NCBI GenBank assembly: GCA_015501075.1
Contig: JADNYJ010000050.1
Location: 62,001 to 126,000, forward strand
Source: Gymnopilus junonius
Taxonomy: Eukaryota; Basidiomycota; Agaricomycetes; Agaricales; Galerinaceae
Length of the DNA stretch: 64,000 nt
Direction of reading: 5' to 3'
Part shown: positions 35,310 through 47,296 of the stretch, piece by piece
How the letters are laid out: each line of letters starts with the position of its first letter
How positions within the stretch are numbered: the stretch's first letter is position 1
Notes under the pieces: model-generated
What the model was told of the DNA's origin: nothing
The model's input: only the letters and a program-made list of their open reading frames with translations
Database searches by the model: none
Position numbers and translations under genes: made by a program

Positions 35310-36012
35310 AGAACACCGGTTATCTCCCATGGCAAACATGACGAAATCGGCCCGATAATCGGCTTTCGGAAAATTGTCTCACGATCCGGACCAATCCCAT
35401 GATGCATGCGTACCGATTCAGGTTTATTTGAGGTTTATCGACGTTCGCCAGGTCACATAAGTATTGCTATTGCTGGAAGTGTTTTCAGAACATGTGGATT
35501 CGGCAGGACATAATATTCAGACCTCCAAGTTGATGTGGATGAAAGAAAAGGCAGCAACTGGAAATCGAGAAGCTGATGCATTATGCTGTTGGATTTATTT
35601 GGCTTGGATTTCAAATTTGAATGCTGACAAGATTTCTAAGTCAGCCGAGAAAGTAAGATAGTTGAGACGAACGATTACTCGAAATTGAGTTCAACTGATT
35701 AATTTCATTAGCAAAAGGTGAAGAGTGTGTCGGCCGAGATGGGCTTCCGTTGCGCATGAGATGCTTCACATGGAATGGTGTAGTATGTAAGGCAGGATGA
35801 GCGAAGGAAAGAAGGTACGCTGAATTTAGAGGTTCTGTAGCTGCACAGCAACGAAATGGCCGGCATGCGCGTTTCGCCTTGCTTGAGGACTGTATGGTTG
35901 ATGGTGGCAGTTTTCCGCAAAGCCAGAAATTTGAACTCCGCGGTTCTTGGAACTCGGCAGTCTTCGTCATTATTTACTACACTTGCAATAACATATCCCT
36001 TATCAAGCTTAA

Positions 36013-38205
36013 TTACGTCTTCTTTAAGCGTGGTTCCACACCGTAGTAGTGGATGAGATTGGGGAAAGGACCGTGAAGGTGCTGGAAGCAAATTAGATAT
36101 TTTCGTCTGCGCAGGAGCGGAAGGACTGACGAATCTATACATCGAAGACATTCTCATTCGCAAGAAACATTTTCCTGGGAGAGTCCTCCTATCTGGAGAC
36201 AGCCACGCATCATTTAGAGGGTGGCCCCGAGGTATCTGTTGGCGAAGCTGATCGCGGACTATATCCCATCCAAGGCCGTTGTAATGGAGTCCGAGCACAC
36301 GAATGAGCTGCTGGAAATGGTTGTGGATGATAGTGTGATACATCCTCGTGTACACGTCGTCCAGTGTGGGTGCTATTATTGAATGGCCATCCAAGAAGTC
36401 CATGTCGATCCCTGTTGTAGCTTTTAGAGTCTCCAAATGGACACGAAGCCCACCAAAGTCTCGAACGACGAAGCCCTTCAGTTCCTTTGTTTTAAGATCA
36501 AACCGAGCAACGCAATTCTGGGGGTGACACTCAAAAGCCACTCCGTTATGAAGCATTGGTGGTAAAAATGCTTTCAAAAAAATTGTAACAAATCTGGGGA
36601 AATTTAAGGCGAACGTAAATGCCCGAAGCAGCTTGAAATCTTACTTTTGGAGCCATTGCAATTTCTTTTCCTCTGTGTCAAGGTCAAAGATGCGGATGAC
36701 GGCAGGCAAATGCCCACCCTGTCCTGCATGACCTTGCTCCACCAAGGCGGTGCAGACTATCAAGCGCTCTCCGCGGTCGTCGCTCATGTCCTCATGACAT
36801 TCTCTTATGATCGCAGCGCAGTGCTTTGCAATCTCGCCATCTGGATGAGAATGCACAACACTTGCGAGCTCTCTTGCCACGGTGACAATATTTCGATCCA
36901 TGGTCAGAGTCGGAACCACTTGCGCAGAGAAACGTGGTCCAAGGTAAGCCGATTCTGGAGAAATCGTGCGGACAGCAGAAGTGAGCTTGACTCCCACTCC
37001 GAGCTTGAGATGGACGCCATGATAGGCATCTGGTACAATGACGGACCTTAAACCAATGAGTTAATTCTCGAAGCACAATACGCATGAGCACTGACTGAAT
37101 ACCTAAGGCTTTGCTGGGCAAGAAGCGGAAGACCAAATTCATCCGGGTAGATGTAAGCGTCAGGAAATTTGTCTTGAATGTGGACGAGCTGAAGTTCGTG
37201 AACCGGTATAACTATCTGATCCGCTTTAACAGTCAAATCCTTCCCGGCTTTGCTGGAAGCCAATTTCAGGATAGGTAGAGTTAATCCTTCAAAATCGTAT
37301 GTAGTCTTAACACTTTCTCTGGGTACTGAAATAAACCGGAGGCGAGGATGAAGAAGATCATAAGAACTAGGTGGATAATCAGGAAGTGGTGGTAAGAAAC
37401 AGCGCGTCTTGTGCATCTGTAGCAAGTAAGTTAGCACAATGTCTGGAAAAAAATAATGCGGAGAATACAGGATGAGTAGGATGACCTTCAACAATTGACT
37501 GTTCCCAAGCAATGCTGGGAGACATAAAATGTGGGGGCATTCGGCGGATTCTCGTACGAATATGCCTGCAATGAGAGTCAGAGCTTGTAGGTACTGCTTA
37601 ATAACTACATACCTTGCCATCCAATGGAACTAGAGAACTCCCCCTCAATATCAAGACGTATTCTTCCATCTAAACTTTGTTTGGCTGCAAATTTATCCCA
37701 GATTGAAAGGGCGCGTGTGGATTTGTAGATATCATTCCTTTGCAAGTTGGCGAGTCCGTCTTTCTTCAAAAGATCTAGGAAAGTAGTGACAATTTCCCAC
37801 ATGCTGAAACTGCCGTCAGAATCTCGTAGAAAGACAGAAAGTTCCTCTTTACTTCAGGCACTAAGGCATTAAGATGGACATCTGGACCAGATATTTGTAT
37901 TTCGAAAACCAATGGAACCATGTCTAGAGGGTCCAGCAAGCTAATCCCTTGCCGATGCCATCCAGGACGTCAATGGGTTCGAATATAGGATCATGATGCA
38001 AAGGAGCAATGGCGAGGATATGATTCGACTGGAGAAGTGAAGCGTCTGAGGTCCTGTGGGTCAATATGACAGCAAAACCGGTGATATCGCCAATGCTTTC
38101 TTCAAGGGGAAGGTAAATTGCAGATACAAGAGATTCGGTAACAAGACATGATAGGATGCGCGCCGTAGTTGCAAACTCAGCGCGTTGTCGCGCTTTAGAA
38201 GACAT
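36013..38205 (-). CDS. IucA/IucC-type siderophore synthetase, copy 2
   Basis: Diverged paralogue of the neighbouring synthetase, same orientation and intron pattern. Matching blocks are ILSCLVTESLVSAIYLPLEE at the start, LLDPLDMVPLVFE, IAWEQSIVEGHPTHPMHKTR (NIS signature), RFISVPRESVK, IPVHELQLVHIQDKF, LPLLAQQSLR, LGPRFSAQVVPTL, NGVAFECHPQNCVARFD, GFVVRDFGGLRV, HNHFQQLIRVLGLHYNG and CFLRMRMSSMYRF. The last exon by analogy with copy 1 reads HGPFPNLIHYYGVEP and stops at 36013. At least three single bases seem to be missing: CCC run 37946-37948, about 37850 and about 37550. Each repair restores similarity to copy 1. Whether the copies act on different substrates, as bacterial IucA and IucC do, cannot be told. 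Confidence 0.83.
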
Positions 38206-38786
38206 TGTCCAGCCTCAGTACTTGCTCGGCCAAAGGAGATACAGAGCTATCTGCTCAGTGCTGTCAACGATTATCAGCGGGCCGCCTGTCCCGGATCGTT
38301 TATTGAAACCACGTGTATGACCCAATCAAGTTGATAAAAGGTTGGCCAGTAGCTCACCAAGACTCAAGTTACGCGACCACAGTACTATACATACTCATAT
38401 CCTTCGAACTTCGGTATTACAAGCGCTGGCATGATACCAAATCTTTTACATGTATCGGATGCGGTTCCGTTCCGTGTGGAAAATGGACCCATCCGGGTAG
38501 TCATCCGGCCGTGAGTTGCATGGAAATGTTGTTATCAATCGCCTTTAAAAAAAACTTGATCTAACTTTGCACTTAGACGATCTCACGCGAGCCCCATTGC
38601 ATCCTTTTTTCCTGTCCTGAGATGTTGCCATTTCTAAAGAAAAATTATACACGGTACCCTTGCGGACCCCAAAGGATTGTCTACACAATCAGCTGATGGC
38701 CTGCCGCGTTCCTTGCTTGTACAGCTATATAATCCTTGCATGAGGTCATACTGCTCATCGTTGCTCGCCCCTCTGCAAGTCGATAG
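38206..38786. promoter_or_regulatory. Shared divergent promoter, siderophore synthetase 2 / ABC exporter
   Basis: 580-bp intergenic region between two divergent genes. It contains GATA cores TGATAA at 38271-38276 (minus strand, about 65 bp before the synthetase start) and 38332-38337 (plus strand), but no full ATCWGATAA. Joint control of synthesis and export is an inference from this arrangement. Confidence 0.45.
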
Positions 38787-41700
38787 ATGGCCTCGCCGAA
38801 GGATGATGATGTCGTTGAAACGAGCGATGTTGAAAAAGTTCTTTCGACTAGCTCTATTACTCCTATCTCTTCGTCCAATGGTCACGACAAGGAGAATGAA
38901 AATACATATTCACATCAGGTCAATGTTCAGCTCGACTTTGGCGATGTGCAGGTCAGGTCTAGGACGAGTTGGTGGAAAATATGGTGCGCTTTACTCCAGA
39001 CCCCATTAGGCTAAACTAACGTATCCAATTTCAATCTACTAGGATACCAAGTGGAACTCCACCGCCACCGAGAAACTCCTTGCAGCATGCTGCTGTAAGT
39101 ACTACGCCACCTTATTCTTCCTGAGCTTCATCATTTATTTGAGCCGTAGGAAATCCCTTTGAACACGGCTTCAGTCTTTTCTGTTCTCACCTATGCTTGG
39201 GTAACGCCCATAATGGTGTGTCCCGTCAAATATTTTATGTTGTCCGTCAACGAATGCCCCCGGTAGACTCTTGGCTATCAGAGAACTCTGCAAGCAACAG
39301 ATCTATGGAAATTAGATGACGCACGATCGTCGGAAGTCCTGGCGGAGAAATTTGACGAATCCTGGAAGCAGCGGCAGCAAAAGGCAGAAACTTGGAACGC
39401 TAATTTGGAAAAAGGTCTCATCTCTCCCGGGTTCCTTCGACATGCATTATGGGCCATCCAAGCTCTAGTGACCAGAGGGGGCTATGGTAGAAGGAGGAAG
39501 GAGCTGGAGAAGAAATGGCGAGAGATTGATGGACGCAGGGCCCCTAGCATTGCACTTGCCCTCAATGACACCATCGGATTTTTCTTTTGGACTGGAGGGA
39601 TATTTAAGGTTAGTTTGCAGACTGCATCCTCGATTTACACCTACAACGGTTTCGCAGGTTTTTGGAGACACGTCTCAACTTATGGGACCAATTTTAATCA
39701 AGGTACACTTTTTTCTTGAGGACGATTAGTGGAGGCACAACTGAAGTCTCTTAGGCAATAATCAACTTCGCAAAGAAGAGGGAGGCTGCAAAGCTAAGCC
39801 ACGATCCTGTGCCTAATGTGGGAGTTGGCATTGCAATGGCCATAGGTCTATTTTTCCTGACAATGTCGGCTAGTATCGGTCAACACCAGGTTCCTTTAGA
39901 ACTCTCTATCTGCAGACAGATGTTGACAATGCCGTCTAGTTCTTCTGGCGTTCGATGATAACAGGAGTTTTGGCTCGTGCTACCCTTATTAAGTCAATTT
40001 ACAAACGCGGAGTGAATATGACTGGCCGTGCGCGGACAAAGATAACAAATGCCGACCTTGTTAATCACATATCGACTGATGTAGGTTCTTAGCCGTGACT
40101 TCTCTACGCCATTTAATATAGTCCCAGGTTAGTCGAATTGATGCGTGTGCACAGTGGTTTGTAAGTCAGAGGTTTCTATACTCCGTCGCCATACTTACCA
40201 ATGTATCATTTAGCACGCTGGTATGTCTGCCTTCACAATTATTGTACTCCGTGATTAACCCGCACACATTAGTCTGGACTGCACCCATACAGATTACTGT
40301 CTGCCTTATCATATTGCTTTTCCAAGTGCGTCACTCCCTTCTTCTATTGATCAGTATGTTCATGCCTTAGTCAAGCTCGGACCATCGGCACTGGCTGGAT
40401 TCGGTCTTTTCCTTGCAATTGCGCCATTGCAAGAGCGCGCCATGGTGCAGCAATTTCAGATTAGGAAGAGGTCTATGAAATACACTGATCAAAGGGCGAA
40501 GACGTTACTGGAAGTCCTTGGTAAGGCAATATACGCATCCTGGTCTGTAGTCTCTGAAATCTGCCCCGTAGGATCTATGCGTGTCGTAAAGTATTTTTCT
40601 TACGAAATGCCATTTTTAAACCGTAAGCCACATTATCTTTTATGTATTTTCAACTCACCAAAGCTCCTTAGGCATTTATCGCATGAGAGGGAACGAGCTT
40701 AGTGGTATCAAAAGCATCCTCGTATCTCAGTCCGCCAAGTAAGCCTCTCTCGTTTCTAAACCTTTGTTGTTGCCGACTGTCTATGGAAAGTGTTGCCTTC
40801 GCCTTTTCCATCCCTGTTTTAGCTGCCACTCTTGCCTTCGTTACATATACCCATGTAACTCCTGGTTTCGATGTCGCGATAATATTTGCATCTCTGAGTT
40901 TATTCCAAGCAAGTGAACATGTTTTTCTCCAACTATTTTCTGACCAGTACACAGTTACTTCGCCAACCTATGATGTTTTTACCCAGAGCTTTATCGGCGG
41001 CTTCTGATGCTCGAAGTGCCTTAGCTCGACTGCAACATGTGTTTAACGCGGAGATCAGAACTGGCGAGAACCTTCACGTAGAGAAGGACCTGAAATGGGG
41101 CCTTCAGGTGGAGAAAGCTACCTTTGAATGGGAAGCGGCATGCGTGAACGAAGACAAAAATAGTGAAATGCCCCAGTCAGATTCTCTTGCGCCGTTCAGA
41201 GTTGAAAATGTCGATATGCATGTCCAGCGTGGGTCGTTGATAGCTATCGTCGGTCGCGTGGGTTCTGGAAAATCAAGTCTTCTCCTGGGCCTCGTTGGAG
41301 AAATGAGGAGAGTCAGTGGCACAGTCTCATTTGGAGGGCGGGTAGCATACTGCCCTCAGACAGCTTGGATTCAAAATGCAACTGTGGTGAGTATTGGGCT
41401 TCCTCTTGTTCCAGATTGCATCTCATGACCTGAAGCGCGACAACATTGCATTTGGACAACCCTACGACGAAGAAAGATACTGGCGCGTTATCGAACAGGC
41501 ATCGCTTGTGCACGATCTAGAATTGCTAGCGGACGGCGACCTGACGGAGGTGATTATTTTCCTTTCTTCTATGCAATGATGTTCATGGTTGACTTGCGTA
41601 GATTGGCGAGAAAGGCGTAAATCTAAGTGGTGGCCAGAAGCAAAGAGTAATATCTGCTCCTGTGTTGGATAAATGCAGACCTCACGTATTCTGTAGATCA

Positions 41701-44700
41701 ACGTCGCCCGAGCTCTTTATTACAATGCCGACGTCATTATAATGGACGATCCATTATCAGCCGGTAAGTTTCTTTTTCTCTTCTCGTTGATTTTTCATGA
41801 ATTAACCTCTATCTAGTGGATGCTCATGTCGGGAAGGCTCTCTTTCGTGATGCTGTATTGGGTGCTCTGCGCAATCAAGGCAAAACTGTGATATTTGTGA
41901 CGCATGCATTGCATTTTCCTGTCGCAATGCGATTATATTTACACGATGCGCGAGGGGCGTATAGCAGAGATGGGGACGTATCGGGAACTCATTGATGCAA
42001 AAGGAGAGTTTGCTAGACTGGACAAGGAGTTCGGTGGCAATGAGAATGATCAGTCGCAAGAACCGCAGGATGTCGCACTATCCAACGACCGAGTGAAGGT
42101 CAGATTGGTATCGGCAACACGTCTAGCGGTTGGCACAGGCAAATTAGAAGGCAAGCTCATCGTAAAGGAGCATCGGTCGACCGGTTCTATCTCTTCGGCA
42201 GGTAATTGCCAAGTAGCTATTGCGCCGCCAACTACTTATCCCACTCTTGTGATTGTCAGTATACAAGGCTTATCTCTTAGCTGGACATGGCTATCTCATG
42301 GCTCCACTTCTCGTTGTGATCATTCTCATGATGCAAGGAAGCCAGCTTGTCAGTTCATATACTCTAGTATGGTGGCAAGAAAAGTCAGTCATCACAGTCG
42401 CTTCCAATATAGATACTAACGTCCTCCCAGTTTCTTCCATCGCTCGTTTTCATTCTATCAAACTTTGTACGCCATATTGGGAGTCTCGCAAGCTATTTCA
42501 ACATTTTTACTGTGCGTCTACTTATCTCTCTTTGCACTCACATGTAAATACCTTTTTTAGGGGATGCTGCACCGATGTATTCTCGTACTTTGTTTCGCAA
42601 AACCTCCACCATGATGGGATCACCAATGTCTTCCATGCGCCTATGTCTTCTTCGATACTACGGTAAGCCTTATCTGAAAGATCGGACTTGATCCCTTATT
42701 AGAGCTTTTTTCCATATTATAGCCTATGGGACGTATACTCAGCGTCTTTGGAAAGGACATCGATAGTGATTGTCTTACTGCAACTCGGTTACTTGTATTG
42801 CTGACTTGTTGTGCACAGACATCGACACTCAGCTTCCAGGTCGGTTCCATTTTTTTTAGCACACAACATGCTGACTATTTTCTATTCAATTAGTTTCACT
42901 CCGCATGCGTCCGTATTTTCCTCTCTGAAGTTCGTTATTTTTTCTGACGTACCATCTAGTTGTGTTGACGATTTCCAATGTCATTGGCTCTGTTGTCATT
43001 ATTACTGTCGTTGAGCACTACTTCAGTGAGTTTCACTTCGCCTGAGTGTCAACCTAACCAACTGACTCTATGTAGTCATCGTAGCTGTCGTCGTATCCCT
43101 TGGGTATCAGTATTTCGCGTCGTTCTACAGGGCGAGTGCAAGAGAAGTGAAGCGATTAGGCACGTGTTTGCGCAACTTCAGCGACAGCTTGCAATGTTCT
43201 GACATAAAAGCTTCTTAGATTCAATGTTACGATCCTTGCTATATTCGCATTTCTCGGAATCTTTGACAGGTATCTAATTTGTCAGCCCTCTTTCTTTGAC
43301 ATTCCTGACCTTACCAAAGGCTTGCCTACTCTAAGAACATATGGGGAAATACCAAGATTCCTCAAGGATAATGCGTATTACATCGACCTTGAAAATCGTG
43401 CTTTGGTCCTCACTGTCACTAACCAGAGGTAATGTTTTCACTGCACCAATTCGCCCCAGTTCTAATGGTTTGGAAATGGCAGATGGCTCTCAATACGCTT
43501 GGACTTCTGTGGCGCTCTTCTAGTCTTCTTTGTTAGTCACTTTCTTCCACCTCGATTCTTTGCAACTGTCCTGATGTATTATTTTCAGGTTGCGCTTTTC
43601 GGTGTGCTGGGCATCTCAGGGACAAATGCGGCCCAAGTCGGGCTCATACTCACGTATACGAGTCAGTCATTGTGTATTAATTCAATTTCCTTGGCACTAA
43701 TCAATCTCAAAGCCTCATTGACACAAGCATGTGGGATGCTCACAAGACAGACAGCAGAAGTAGAGGTAAGCAACAAGCCTCCATGACATTTGCTCGAATG
43801 CAGTGCTTAGTCGACATTTAGAACTATCTGAATTCCGTTGAGCGAGGTAATTCGTTGCTGATACACAGAGCCAACATGGATGATATGTTTATAATCTTGC
43901 AGTTGTCCATTACAGCCGATCTGAATCAATGCAGCAAGAGGCTCCCCATGAAATTCCAGAGAATAGGCCACCTGTAGAATGGCCCCAGAAGGGCGCTATT
44001 GTATTCGAAGACGTCTTCATGCGGTACCGCCCAGGATTACCCAACGTTCTCCACGGGATATCAATGTCGATTCGGGGAGGAGAAAAGATAGGGGTCGTGG
44101 GGAGGACTGGTGCGGGAAAATCTTCTATCACGCTGGCACTCCTACGTATCTTCGAATATGTTGGTCGCATCACCATTGACGAGTAGGCTTTCGTTCGTCA
44201 TTCTAAGATGTCAGTGTAGCTCATTAGCAAAAGTGTTGACATCTCGAAAATAGGACTGAGGGATTTGCGCACTAAAGTCGCGATTATACCACAAGACGTT
44301 CGTTTACCTTCATTTGTACTGTTCGCGCTCATGCTAATGTTCTCCGCCAGCCGACCGTATTCAGCGGTAATGTTATTCCGTTATGATAAACCTTACATTC
44401 TTTAATCCTATGAAAGGTACTGTGCGAACGGCACTGGATCCCTTTTCACTTTATGACGATGCTAGGCTATGGGATGCACTGCGACGCTCCTTCCTCGTCG
44501 ACGACAGGCCAGCACAGGACTCAGAAGAAGAGAACGCCGGAGGTAGAATCTCTTTGGACACCGTGATCGAATCTGAAGGTTCCAATTTGAGCGTCGGCGA
44601 GCGATCGCTGCTTAGTCTTGCGCGTGCGCTTGTGAGAGATGCAAAGGTTGTTATTTTGGATGAAGCCACGTATGTCTCTGCATTTTTTGGTTAGTATACA

Positions 44701-45074
44701 TTACTTAGGTCCTTGCATATTCAGAGCATCCGTAGACCTGGAAACGGACAAGAAGATACAGTATACCATTCAGACGGAATTTCAGGACCGGACTTTGTCT
44801 GCATAGCTCGTCAGTAAAGTTTAACTGAACTTGTTCTTTGCCAAACTCATCTTGCCATAGACCGACTTAGAACAATTCTAAACTACGACCGTATTTTGGT
44901 GCTCGACAGCGGGAATATTGCCGTAAGTTCCGGTCTTCGCTCCTCTACAAACGTCGCTCAACTTTTTATTAGGAATTTGACACGCCTTTAGCATTGTTCC
45001 GCAATAACGATGGAATTTTCCGTGGGCTTTGCGAGAACAGTAGCATCATCGAAAAAGACATTATTGGGCTTTAG
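38787..45074 (+). CDS. ABCC-family (MRP/Yor1-like) ABC exporter
   Basis: Full-length ABC exporter with two membrane domains and two ATPase domains, split by many short introns. N-terminal region: [20 protein letters not shown] and an insert with [23 protein letters not shown]1: GRVGSGKSS (Walker A), [37 protein letters not shown]2: [58 protein letters not shown]. The protein ends DIIGL. The intron at about 40912 has a GC donor (CAA|GCAAGT). Apparent single-base errors lie at 42646-42649 (MSFFDTTPMGRIL), about 44798 (RTLxCIAHR) and an extra C at about 41927 (HALHFLSQCDY). Yor1-like pumps export drugs and metabolites at the plasma membrane. Its place beside two siderophore synthetases makes siderophore export plausible. 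Confidence 0.88.
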
Positions 45075-45324
45075 TTTTTTCATTTGTTTTAGATGCAGTG
45101 TCTAGATTTTCTCCTAAACCTAATTGTATACATAGGACCTTATAGAGATTACTTATAGTAGAATGTTACTCACGACAACTTGTTGGCGGTTTGCTACAGC
45201 CTATAAATAACGTGCTTGCTTATCAGGTTAGGGTTGAACCGCCTTTCGTCTTATGCGTTGAATATCATTCATTCATAAGTCCTTATACCATTTACCTTCT
45301 CTCTTTTTTATCACAGCCAGAGTC

Positions 45325-47181
45325 ATGGATATCGACCTGGTCGAAGAAGCTCAGTCACAGCAACATCCACCCCTCCAAAGAGGGTGGTGCTTCCGGTCGA
45401 TGACGCCCATCCTTTCGATCTCGAAAGCTATATTTCAAACTACTCAGGTGAATCTGTCGACAGTAAGGCACAGTTTTAGCTCACAGAACATACAGGGCGT
45501 ACCGCTATTGACAGACTCATATATATAATGTCATTTTGCCCATCGATAGCTCCCGAGGCCTTCCAACTTTGCATGCAGTATATTCACCAATCGCGCGACC
45601 CATCGTTGTATCAGAATCTTTGTCAAGCCTACGAACAACTGGCCTCTAATCCTGACATTTCTGTGCCAAACATAATGGACCTTTCTGGACTGGACACGAA
45701 ATGGGCTGACGAGACGATGTCAAAAAATCAAGCAGATCGCGTTAAGTTAGAAGTCGAGCTGAAGACGTACAGCAACAACATGATCAAGGAGAGCATTCGC
45801 GTGAGTTTTCTGTTTTTCTTGCCAGCTCCTCTTTGCCCTTCGGACCAAAATTTGACTGAACTGGATTAGATGGCTCATCGTGATCTTGGTGATTTCTATC
45901 GCGCCAGTGGTGATTATGGAACATCATTGAAACACTACACAAAATCCCGCGAATTCTGCACGACAAGTCAACATGTCTTGGATATGTGCATGTCCATCCT
46001 GGAGGTAAGTTTCCAAATAAATACTTGCTTTGTCGCCAGTCAACGCCCTCTTTAGCTCCTGATCGAACAAAGGAATTATTCGCACCTTACGACCTATGTT
46101 TTCAAAGCAGACGCAGCACTCGATGCTGCTACTGCTGCCAGTACGACTGCCTCAACCGTTACCGGTGCATCGGCTTCTGCTAGTGCTGGTGCCAAAAAGA
46201 AATCAACAGAAAGAGATAACGTTCAAGCCAAACTCGACCTTGCTACTGCTTTATCGCATCTCGGACAAGGAGGCTATGAGAAAGCTGCCCAGGCGTTCCT
46301 AAAAATTGGTCCTGCAAAAGATTTGGGAGATTGGGTCGGAAAGGTTTGGCTATCGGTTTTCCATCATGAAATAACTCATAACTCTTGGTTAACGGTCATA
46401 ATCACAAGCTCATAGCGCCAGGTGACATAGCAATCTATGGAACGATTTGTGCACTGGCTACATTCCCTCGATCAGCTATCAGGTCGAGGATATTGGAGAA
46501 TTCGATATTCGGTGCATACATTGAGCAGGAACCATATGTGCGAGAGCTTATCGAGGCGTACATGAACAGCAACTTCAAGACTGTTCTTGAGCTCCTTTCT
46601 CGATATTCAGTGTGTCTTACCCCTTATTGCGTAGACGTGCTTGTTTAAATGAAACCTTTAGACTCGTCACTCCATCGACATACATCTTTCCCCTCATGTA
46701 CACGATCTAACATCACTTATCCGCAATAGTGCGGTCGTCATGTACTTCCAGCCTTTCGCATCCATTAAACTTGATCGCATGAGCGCAGCTTTCGGTTGGA
46801 CCATGGAAGAGGTCGAATATCATGTCGTCAACTTAATACAGGCGGGTGATATACAGGGACGCGTCGACAGTCAAAACAAGGTATTCGTCAAGTATCTTTC
46901 CAGAGAGGGTAGATGATGATTGTTTGTCGGTAACAGATTCTAGTTGCAAAAAAGAGCGATTATCGTGATGAACTTTTCGCTCGCACAATTAAAGTTGGAA
47001 CAGATATGCAGGCTGCGAATCGAAAGCTTTTATTGCGGATGCGACTGTGAGTTTATGTCTACTCTTTACAGAGGCATGTCTCTGATAAGCACGCAGGCAA
47101 CAAGCAGATCTTATTGTGAAGCCCCCGAAAGGAACCACGCACCCTGGCATGATTGCAGATTTCTACGCTGGTGGAGAATAG
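45325..47181 (+). CDS. CSN1: COP9 signalosome subunit 1
   Basis: PCI-domain protein of the Rpn7/CSN1 family, a scaffold subunit of the complex that removes Nedd8 from cullins. Blocks: [108 protein letters not shown], the PCI winged helix [19 protein letters not shown] and [20 protein letters not shown], and the tail [12 protein letters not shown]. An Ala/Ser-rich low-complexity stretch lies between the helical repeats. One base is missing at CC 45375-45376: with CCC the frame runs from QQHPPLP to KRVVLPVDD. Start at 45325 ([10 protein letters not shown]). Ubiquitin-ligase control is also the field of the F-box protein in this window. Confidence 0.9.
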
Positions 47182-47296
47182 GCACTCTTTACTTTGTGCT
47201 TCATCGCGTAATTCGTCTTTGTACTATATATAGTTAACACAGCCACATCATTCTCAATCCAAATTTTGTTCACTTCTGTCCACATTACTTACAGTC

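Larger units (their letters stand above)
34967..36012. other. Promoter region of siderophore synthetase copy 1 and 3' flank of copy 2
   Basis: About 1 kb between the two synthetase genes. The minus-strand TATA-like motif and two GATA-type sites listed separately are the only regulatory elements seen. The minus-strand open frame of copy 2 continues through 35708-36012, but I take the spliced stop at 36013 as the end. Confidence 0.6.

Noticed and set aside
35708..36012. C-terminal extension of siderophore synthetase copy 2 by reading through to 35708
   Set aside because: The read-through residues have no counterpart in copy 1, while splicing from 36130 or so gives HGPFPNLIHYY, matching YSPYPNLIQL of copy 1.
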